The position numbers and the translations under genes are program-made. The notes beneath the pieces were generated by a model, which worked only from the letters and a program-made list of their open reading frames with translations, was not told where the DNA came from and did not search any database. A stretch of DNA of 64,000 bases from JBBQYA01 sp031412335 (GTDB lineage Bacteria; Bacteroidota; Bacteroidia; Sphingobacteriales; Sphingobacteriaceae): positions 52,421 to 116,420 of the forward strand of contig JANOCT010000022.1 in the NCBI GenBank assembly GCA_031412335.1. The letters run 5' to 3'. Numbering within the stretch: the first letter of the stretch is position 1; every line of letters begins with the position of its first letter. Below are positions 16,087 to 22,318 of the stretch, piece by piece.

Positions 16087-16219
16087 CAGCTAACGTTTTC
16101 GGGCTTGGCGAAGGTGGCGATTTTCACCACAAATGTTGATGCGGAGAACCAAACTTTGATTAACCACAAATGTGTCTGCGGAGCACTGAACCGCCACTTT
16201 TGCCAAACCCGTGTTATGG
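16087..16219 (-). repeat. attC-like site F, intact
   Basis: About 133 bp. The left arm GCTAACGTTTTCGGGCTTGG then CGAAGGTGGCG pairs with CCGCCACTTTTGCC then AAACCCGTGTTATGGG. An internal block GATTTTCACCACAAATGTTG is shared with copy A at 3660-3680. The left box belongs to the 14782-16011 unit and the right box (GTTATGGGTAGTGG, 16213-16226) to the restriction-modification unit. Confidence 0.8.
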
Positions 16220-16226
16220 GTAGTGG

Positions 16227-16382
16227 TTTTCCTTGGTCGAAGGTCTGTCGTGTCAAGTTTGCACTGTCCCCCGTGCGATGGCTTGCAAGCTCTTTTTATT
16301 TTTTTAGCGTTGATTTGTGTGTCGGCAAAAAAATAAAATGTGCTTGCAAATGCGTTGGCTGTATTTCCGCTATGTCCTGTCA
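16227..16382. repeat. Palindromic element downstream of hsdR
   Basis: GCAAGCTCTTTTTATTTTTT (from 16285) pairs with AAAAAAATAAAATGTGCTTG then C (16328-16348), around a 20-base loop. Flanking words TGCGTTGGC and GTGTGTCGGC recur at 20923-20945. No gene; short overlapping frames here are shadows. Confidence 0.6.
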
Positions 16383-18707
16383 TTACGCTACTTTCCGTTT
16401 GTATAAATGCTGTTGAAATTCTATAAACAGTCTGCTGATGTTTGCAACGTCTCCCAAAATGTCTTTGGCATCTTCTAATGATTGATATTTGTTTGTCAGC
16501 AAGATTGGTAGTTTTTCTTGGTCAAGTTCTTCTACGCCTGTCTCAACGTATTTGCTCAATACAAATTCTATAAACTCTTTTTGTTTGTTGTCGAGCAATG
16601 CGAAGATGGTCGCTTGTGCTGCTGCTACTCTTGCTTCTCTTGTCATTGGTTTTATGTCGCTGTTAAACACATATTCCAACACATCAAACAAGTCGCTTTT
16701 TTCAGCGTCAATAAGTTTTTGTAAAGTGGTTAGTTCGTCTTTTCCAAAACCTGCTGCATCTAATTTTTCTAATAGTGTCCGTCTGGTAATTGGATTGCTC
16801 CAAAGTGTCCGCAATTCATCTTCACTTTTGAAAAGGTTTGGCAATTCGCCAAACAGATTATTCAAAAATTCTTCTGCTGAAATTGGTTTGCCGTCTGCAC
16901 TCCAAAACGATGTAGAAATCATTGATTGTATTTCACGTTCCTTTCCGTCTTTGAGTTTTACTTTAATGCGTTTGCGTTTTTCTTTTTCTCCTCCTTCATC
17001 ATCTGTCGGCTCTTTCGGTTCTTTGGGCGGTGTTGGTGGCTTTGGGTCTGCTGGTTCGGGGTCTAATGGTTCTCCGTCCCATTCAGGGTCGGCAAAGTGG
17101 TGGTAAGCATCTACAAAATCATAGATTGTAAAAAAGTCTTTGCCATCAAATAAACGTGTTCCTCGTCCTACAATTTGCTTAAACTCTATCATTGAGTTTA
17201 CTGGTCGCATCAAAACAATGTTGCGGATATTCCTTGCATCAACTCCTGTTGAAAGTTTTTGCGAAGTAGTTAAAATGGTCGGGATTGTTTTTTCGTTGTC
17301 TTGAAACTCTCTTAAAAACTGTTCGCCTATTTCTCCATCGTTTGCGGTTACACGAACACAATAATTCGGGTCGGTGCTTTTCTTGTATTGGTTTACCAAA
17401 TCACGAACTGCGGCTGCGTGGTCTTGCGTAGCACAGAAAATAATTGCCTTTTCTTTTTGGTTGGCATCTTCCATATAGAGCTGAACACGTTTTGCCTCTC
17501 TTGCTTTTATTTCAATTATTCTGTTGAAGTCGGGTTCGGTGTATAGTTTACCTTCTTCTATTTCGCCTTCAATTATTTGGTCATCGCTGGTGTAGATGTA
17601 ATCATCAAGCGTTGTCTTGATGCGTTTTACTTTGAATGGCGTAAGGAAGCCATCATTGATGCCTTCTTTGAGTGAATAGACATAAACGGGTTCGCCAAAG
17701 TATTTGTAAGTATCAACATTGTCTTTGCGTTTGGGCGTGGCTGTTAAACCTAACTGAACGGCAGGCGAAAAATATTCTAAAATGCCTCTCCAGTTTCCTT
17801 CATCGTTTGCTCCGCCACGGTGGCACTCGTCAATAATGATAAAATCAAAATAGTCTTTTGGATATTCGCCAAAGTAGGGAACTGGTTTACCTTCTTTGTC
17901 TTTGCCACTCATAAAGGTTTGAAAGATTGTAAAGAAGATGCTGCCGTTTGTTGGAACACTTCCTTTTTTGCTTATTTCTTTCGGGCTAATTCTAACCAAA
18001 GCATCTTCGGGAAATGCTGAAAAAGCATTGAAGGCTTGGTCGGCTAAAATATTTCTGTCGGCTAAAAATAAAATTCGTGGTCTGCGGCTTCCATCACGTT
18101 TTAAGTTCCAACGTGTTTGAAATAATTTCCACGCAATTTGAAAAGCAATAAATGTTTTACCTGTGCCTGTGGCAAGGGTTAGTAAAATGCGTTGCTCATT
18201 ATTGGCAACGGCTTCTAAAGTATTGTTTACAGCAATTTCCTGATAATATCTTGCTCCTTTTGTTCCGCCAACATCTTCAAATGGAATGGCAGAAAATTTT
18301 TCTCTCCATTCGTTTTGAACTGCAAAAGTCTTATTCCAAAGTTGTTCGGGTGTTAGATAATCGGCTACTAAACCTTCTGCACCTGTTTTCATACAGATGC
18401 TGTAAATTTCTTTTCCGTTACTGGAATAAGTAGTTTCTAATTTGAGTTTCTCAGCATATTGTTTGGCTTGTGCTACACCTTCACCTACTTCCAAATCATC
18501 GCTTTTGGCTTCTACTACTGCCAGTTTAATTCCTTTGTAAACCAACACATAATCGGCAGTTAGTTTTTTTGCTCTTACGCCACCTGTTTGAATTTTACCT
18601 GCGGTAATGTTGTATTCACGAAGGATTTTAGAACCTTCTACAACGCCCCAACCGCAAGCCTTTAACTTGGGGTCTATGAGTTCTGCTCTTGTTTCTGCCT
18701 CGTTCAT
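16383..18707 (-). CDS. hsdR: Type I restriction endonuclease subunit R (EcoEI-like)
   Basis: 774 residues. N-terminal nuclease domain with Asp52 (ADYVLVYKG) and E-A-K at 67-69, the PD-(D/E)xK triad. Then an SF2 translocase: Walker A LATGTGKT at 178-185, DECH at 293-296, LGLTATPKR near 330 and motif VI QIVGRGTRLF. An acidic, Pro-rich linker (PEPADPKPPTPPKEP) near 560 leads to an EcoEI-type C-terminal domain that docks on the methylase. It cleaves DNA lacking host methylation after ATP-driven translocation. Its start overlaps the stop of the methylase gene by ATGA, so translation is coupled. GC is visibly higher than in neighbouring accessory genes, and the pair fills one integron-like unit, both pointing to transfer. 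Confidence 0.95.
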   Translation of the reverse strand: MNEAETRAELIDPKLKACGWGVVEGSKILREYNITAGKIQTGGVRAKKLTADYVLVYKGIKLAVVEAKSDDLEVGEGVAQAKQYAEKLKLETTYSSNGKEIYSICMKTGAEGLVADYLTPEQLWNKTFAVQNEWREKFSAIPFEDVGGTKGARYYQEIAVNNTLEAVANNEQRILLTLATGTGKTFIAFQIAWKLFQTRWNLKRDGSRRPRILFLADRNILADQAFNAFSAFPEDALVRISPKEISKKGSVPTNGSIFFTIFQTFMSGKDKEGKPVPYFGEYPKDYFDFIIIDECHRGGANDEGNWRGILEYFSPAVQLGLTATPKRKDNVDTYKYFGEPVYVYSLKEGINDGFLTPFKVKRIKTTLDDYIYTSDDQIIEGEIEEGKLYTEPDFNRIIEIKAREAKRVQLYMEDANQKEKAIIFCATQDHAAAVRDLVNQYKKSTDPNYCVRVTANDGEIGEQFLREFQDNEKTIPTILTTSQKLSTGVDARNIRNIVLMRPVNSMIEFKQIVGRGTRLFDGKDFFTIYDFVDAYHHFADPEWDGEPLDPEPADPKPPTPPKEPKEPTDDEGGEKEKRKRIKVKLKDGKEREIQSMISTSFWSADGKPISAEEFLNNLFGELPNLFKSEDELRTLWSNPITRRTLLEKLDAAGFGKDELTTLQKLIDAEKSDLFDVLEYVFNSDIKPMTREARVAAAQATIFALLDNKQKEFIEFVLSKYVETGVEELDQEKLPILLTNKYQSLEDAKDILGDVANISRLFIEFQQHLYKRKVA

Positions 18708-20782
18708 ACTAAAACTGCATTTTCATTTTTCAATTCTGCAAAAAGCGATTTATTCAAAACGCTACTTTTAAATTCAGTTAAAACATCCGCTTTTCTTTGA
18801 TTTATAGTTTCCAATTTTTTCGTTTCGTTTAAAATTGCATCAAGTTTTGAAACTATATCATTTTGATTTTCAATAGGTGGAAAAGGAAGGACAACATCGT
18901 CAAGCATATACCTTGTGATTTGATTTATCATTGTGTTTTCGCCACCACTTATTTGTTTCCTAAAGTTGTTTGTTTTGAAAAACCAAGCCAGATAAGGATT
19001 GTATTGACTTCTAATAATCATCATAAATGTTCCAAAAGTCATAACTTCTTTCAAGTCAGTTATCGTTGCCGTTTTACCAACTAACCTTTTACTACCATTC
19101 CTGCTACACATTAGTATATCACCTTCTCTTACAATTAATTTTTCTTTCACATTAGAAGTAACACGAACAATGTCCGAAAAATCTAACTCATCATTTTGTA
19201 TGTTAGAAGAACGCAAAACTATCGTCCCTTCATCGCTTACATCTTTTGGCGAATATGTTAGTCCGTTAAAGTATTCAGCAACTTCACCAAGTTTTTTTAT
19301 TTCCCAGGTTTCGCTCTGATTACTTATTACACTTTGCAGTTCATCAATGGATTTTAAAATTTCAGCACTTTCATTTTCTAAGTCCTTCAATTCCTTTACA
19401 AGATTTTGAGGCTGACGAAAGGCAGCTTCTTTCTTGTTTGGATTAACAGGAGCAAGGTCAAAAGTGCTTTTATCAATATCTTCAAATTTTATACTCCAAG
19501 AGTTTTCACTTTCAGCTTTTGTTTTTTGAAGTTCAATAAACTCTTCTAAATCCTTTTCGCTTAATGAATTTGTTTTTCCTAAATTTCTATTCAAGTTCAA
19601 TTGGTAATACCAAATATTTTTGGTAGAACTTCCCTTTTCAAAAAACAATACAACGGTTTGAATGCTTGCACCAGTAAATGTTCCAGACGGCAAATCTAAA
19701 ATCGTATGTAGATTGCAATTTTCTAAAAGGGTTTTCCTAAGACTTGCTGTTGCATTATCTGTGTTACCTAAAAAAGTATTCTTAATTACAACACCTGCTT
19801 TACCTCCTGCTTTCATAATCTTAATAAAATGCTGCAAAAACAAACTGGCGGTTTCGCCAGTTTTTATTGGGAAGTTTTGCTGCACTTCGGCTCTTTCTTT
19901 TCCTCCAAATGGCGGGTTAGCCAACACAATATCGTAACGGTCTTTCTCCTGTATATCGGCAAGGTTTTCAGCAAGGGTGTTGGTATGCACAATGTTTGGT
20001 GCTTCTACTCCGTGCAAAATCATATTCATTGTGCCAATGATGTAAGCCAATGATTTTTTCTCTTTGCCGTAAAAGGTTTTTTTCTGTAAGGTTGCTACAT
20101 CTGCGGTTGTTAGTTTTTTGCTGTTCTTTAAATATTCAAACGCTTCTACCAAGAAACCCGCTGAACCTACTGCACCGTCATAAATCTTTTGTCCAATTTC
20201 GGGGGCTACCACTTTCACAATGGTTTTAATCAAAGGTCGTGGCGTATAATATTCTCCACCATTTCGCCCTGCATTGCCCATATTTTTAATCTTGGCCTCA
20301 TACAAGTGGCTCATTTCGTGCTTTTCAGCGTGTGTCCTAAAACGCAATTCGTCAATACGGTTTATTACCTCTCTTAAATTGTAGCCACTTTGTATTCTGT
20401 TTTTCAGTTCGCTAAAAATCTCACCTATTTTATATTCAATGGTGTCGGCACTTTCCGCATCTGCTTTAAATTTTTTGAGGTATGGAAATAGTTTAAGGTC
20501 AACAAAATCTTTTAGGTCGTCACCTGTCAACGCTTTGTGGTGGTCAAGTTTGCCGTCCTTGTCCTTTGGTGTTGCCCAAACAGTCCACTGAAATTCTTTT
20601 GAAATTATGTTGGTGTAAGTCTTGCCGCTAAGTTCGGCTGCTGTGGCTTTGTCCTTTTCTAAGTCGTCCAAATATTTGAGGAACAAAACCCAAGAAGTCT
20701 GCTCTACATAGTCCAGTTCACTGCCACAACCTGCGTCCTTGTGTAGTATGTCGTCTATATTTTTAAAGGTTTGTTCAAACAT
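18704..20782 (-). CDS. hsdM: Type I N6-adenine methylase fused to a single specificity domain
   Basis: 692 residues. An HsdM N-terminal helical domain (1-160) is followed by GRNGGEYYTPRPLIKTIVK, a divergent SAM motif I (YDGAVGSAGFL, 201-211) and the catalytic NPPF at 289-292. From about 495 (WEIKKLGEVAEYFNGLTY) to 690 it carries one HsdS-type target-recognition domain with its trailing coiled coil (DIVSKLDAILNETKKLETIN). Canonical type I systems encode a separate HsdS with two such domains; here there is one, on the methylase itself, and no separate hsdS is present. A dimer of this protein would present two identical recognition domains, predicting a palindromic bipartite site. Start chosen at MFEQTFKNIDDI. 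First gene of the two-gene operon with hsdR. Confidence 0.93.
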   Translation of the reverse strand: MFEQTFKNIDDILHKDAGCGSELDYVEQTSWVLFLKYLDDLEKDKATAAELSGKTYTNIISKEFQWTVWATPKDKDGKLDHHKALTGDDLKDFVDLKLFPYLKKFKADAESADTIEYKIGEIFSELKNRIQSGYNLREVINRIDELRFRTHAEKHEMSHLYEAKIKNMGNAGRNGGEYYTPRPLIKTIVKVVAPEIGQKIYDGAVGSAGFLVEAFEYLKNSKKLTTADVATLQKKTFYGKEKKSLAYIIGTMNMILHGVEAPNIVHTNTLAENLADIQEKDRYDIVLANPPFGGKERAEVQQNFPIKTGETASLFLQHFIKIMKAGGKAGVVIKNTFLGNTDNATASLRKTLLENCNLHTILDLPSGTFTGASIQTVVLFFEKGSSTKNIWYYQLNLNRNLGKTNSLSEKDLEEFIELQKTKAESENSWSIKFEDIDKSTFDLAPVNPNKKEAAFRQPQNLVKELKDLENESAEILKSIDELQSVISNQSETWEIKKLGEVAEYFNGLTYSPKDVSDEGTIVLRSSNIQNDELDFSDIVRVTSNVKEKLIVREGDILMCSRNGSKRLVGKTATITDLKEVMTFGTFMMIIRSQYNPYLAWFFKTNNFRKQISGGENTMINQITRYMLDDVVLPFPPIENQNDIVSKLDAILNETKKLETINQRKADVLTEFKSSVLNKSLFAELKNENAVLV

Positions 20783-20901
20783 ATTTTATTTTCTATTTTA
20801 GGTCGTAAAGGTAAATTTTTAAACCCTGTTATTGTCAAAAGTTGCTCTCAAATTGTCACCTGTCCACTGGTCGGGTGGTGGGTGGGCTTTGGGTGCGGTT
20901 G

Positions 20902-20965
20902 GGCAAAATTAAATGTGCTGCAAAAGCGTTGGCTCGTGTGTCGGCTTGCAGCTCTTTTAATTTTG
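20902..20965. repeat. Palindromic element upstream of hsdM
   Basis: GCAAAATTAAATGTGCTGCA (20902-20921) pairs with TTGCAGCTCTTTTAATTTTG then C (20945-20965). It is the counterpart, in flipped arm order, of the palindrome at 16281-16353 beyond hsdR. Confidence 0.6.
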
Positions 20966-21185
20966 CGAAGCGTTGGCATTTTGTCTTTCATTTTTAGCAC
21001 AAATGTTTGTCGTTGCACGGTCGTCCTACCATTACCCATAACTCGTGTATATACGAACCTGTTTATTACTTTGCTAAAATAGATTTCTCTATCGTTAAAT
21101 AAAAATATATTCTATGGTTGTTTAAAGATGTTCCTTTTCAAATTAGATTCGAGCAATTAAATTATTTTCATTATCTAATTTATTT

Positions 21186-21262
21186 CAAACAATACAAAAT
21201 ACGCATTACGCTTTTTGTATTGTTTTGAATTTTCGTTCTATGTAACAATACAAAATACGCAT
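21186..21262. repeat. Hairpin with a repeated AACAATACAAAATACGCAT word
   Basis: CAAACAATACAAAATACGC (21186-21204) pairs with CGCTTTTTGTATTGTTTTG (21209-21227), and a second direct copy of the left arm follows at 21244-21262. No gene is attached. Possible protein-binding sites or remnant of an inverted-repeat element. Confidence 0.55.
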
Positions 21263-21381
21263 GCTAAACTTTCTGTTTAAATACCTGTGTAAGCAATTAA
21301 CTTTCTAAATAAAATCTATTAATCGTTTAAACTAGTTTTAAGATAAAAAATATTTTTTGAATTTTACGGAACCTACTTTCA

Positions 21382-21464
21382 CAAAAAAGGCTTCCTCGCG
21401 GAAGCCCTTTTTCTTAATTCAACTAATAAAATTATTATTTCCTAATATCCATTTGTTATAATAA
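21382..21464 (-). repeat. Duplicated 3' end and terminator of the S46 peptidase gene
   Basis: Matches 22266-22348 with only a few differences over 83 bp. Includes the hairpin GGCTTCCTCGCGGAAGCC followed on the minus strand by a T tract on the far side, and a fragment encoding MDIRK and a stop, which is the last five codons of the intact gene. A direct repeat of this kind brackets the 0.8 kb between the copies. Confidence 0.85.
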
Positions 21465-21480
21465 CAATTTGTTCTCTAGG

Positions 21481-21768
21481 TTATGCGTCAGGAATATTTG
21501 TTTCAACTAATTTTTTTAATTTTTCTAAACTTTCTTGCCAACCTAAATAACACATTTCGGTTGGAATGGCATCAGGTATGCCTTCTTGTGTTGCAAAAAG
21601 TTCAGTGCCACATAAAACTCTTTTTAATTCTATGGTTGTAATGATTTGTCCTGGCAAATTTGGATCGTCAAATTCATCTGTATATTTAAGAAATTCATTT
21701 GGTATAATTTCTAGATATTCGCCACCAAATGATTGACTGCTACCGGTACCAAAATTAGTAAAGGACAT
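21481..21768 (-). pseudogene. AHSA1/SRPBCC-domain protein, N-terminally truncated
   Basis: 95 residues that correspond to the C-terminal part of AHSA1-type START-fold proteins, usually about 150 residues: FGGEYLEIIPNEFLKYTDEF, DDPNLPGQIITTIELKRV, CGTELFATQEG and MCYLGWQESLEKLKKLVE. The initiating MSFTNFGTG is normally an internal strand, so the first 50-60 residues, including the first strands and helices of the fold, are missing. No upstream in-frame extension restores them; the next gene ends 16 bp upstream. Probably a remnant brought in with, or broken by, the duplication that brackets it. Confidence 0.7.
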
Positions 21769-21783
21769 TTTGTATTTACAATC

Positions 21784-22134
21784 TTATTTTTGAACGTATG
21801 TAATAGTGTCATTTTTAACGTACACGTCAATCGTCTCATCTAGCGAAAACCCATTTGTGTAGTAACCCATATTTTTATTCTTGGATGTGCCATTAGAGTT
21901 TATTTGCAAAATATAGTCACCGTCTGTTTTGGAGATTTTTGTCATGTCCAGAAAGTCAGACTTTTTCTCTCCCGTTTTAATGTTACTTAATTTAATGGTT
22001 GCTTTTCTGTCACTAGTCCAAACTCTTATAGAGTCAATTATTTTGTCTGATTCGTTATGAATTATTAATTCAACTCCGTTTTTGTTGACACATGACATCA
22101 AAAAGAAAACTAAAAGTGCTAGTATTTGTCTCAT
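21784..22134 (-). CDS. Small lipoprotein of unknown function
   Basis: 116 residues. Lipobox FFLMSC with Cys15 (MRQILALLVFFLMSC). The mature part (VELIIHNESDKIIDSIRVWT, KATIKLSNIKTGEKKSDFL) alternates strands and looks like a single beta-sandwich domain. No motif. It lies within the segment bracketed by the duplicated S46 gene ends, 16 bp upstream of the truncated AHSA1 gene. The upstream sequence GTTGTGCGTAATGCC resembles a cassette box, but I find no partner. Confidence 0.6.
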   Translation of the reverse strand: MRQILALLVFFLMSCVNKNGVELIIHNESDKIIDSIRVWTSDRKATIKLSNIKTGEKKSDFLDMTKISKTDGDYILQINSNGTSKNKNMGYYTNGFSLDETIDVYVKNDTITYVQK

Positions 22135-22265
22135 GGAGAAATTGTCTTTGCGGCATTACGCACAACTCCGAAATATACCCAAGTTTATAATAGTTTTAAT
22201 ATTGTTTTCCTAACTTTTTCTATTTATTAAAAAAACCGAATTTGAAAATCACCAACACATAATTC

Positions 22266-22318
22266 CAAAAAAAGGCCTCCTCGCGGAAGCCCTTTTCTTA
22301 GTTCAACTACTAAAATTA
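22266..22318 (-). terminator. Rho-independent terminator of the S46 peptidase gene
   Basis: Stem GGCCTCC/GGAAGCC with loop TCGC at 22274-22291, followed on the minus strand by a run of T. It sits about 25 bp beyond the stop codon and is duplicated at 21382-21413. Confidence 0.8.

Larger units (their letters stand above)
20783..21480. other. Intergenic region upstream of hsdM: array edge and hairpins
   Basis: About 700 bp. It holds a palindrome at 20902-20965, the unit boundary box CCATTACCCATAAC at 21029-21042 that matches 16213-16226, AT-rich hairpins at 21186-21262, and a duplicated terminator and gene end at 21382-21464. I see no gene. The hsdM promoter should lie between 20783 and 21030, but no clear TAnnTTTG box stands out. 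Confidence 0.55.

Noticed and set aside
16006..16416. Overlapping short frames between hsdR and the secreted gene
   Set aside because: They span attC-like and palindromic repeats on both strands, which give open frames by symmetry.
2585..21042. Rho-independent terminators as explanation of the attC-like palindromes
   Set aside because: Arms are long, loops are 60-90 bases, T runs are missing, and end boxes pair across genes rather than within one hairpin.
20848..21082. Short frames upstream of hsdM
   Set aside because: Same reason: they read through the palindrome at 20902-20965 and the cassette box.
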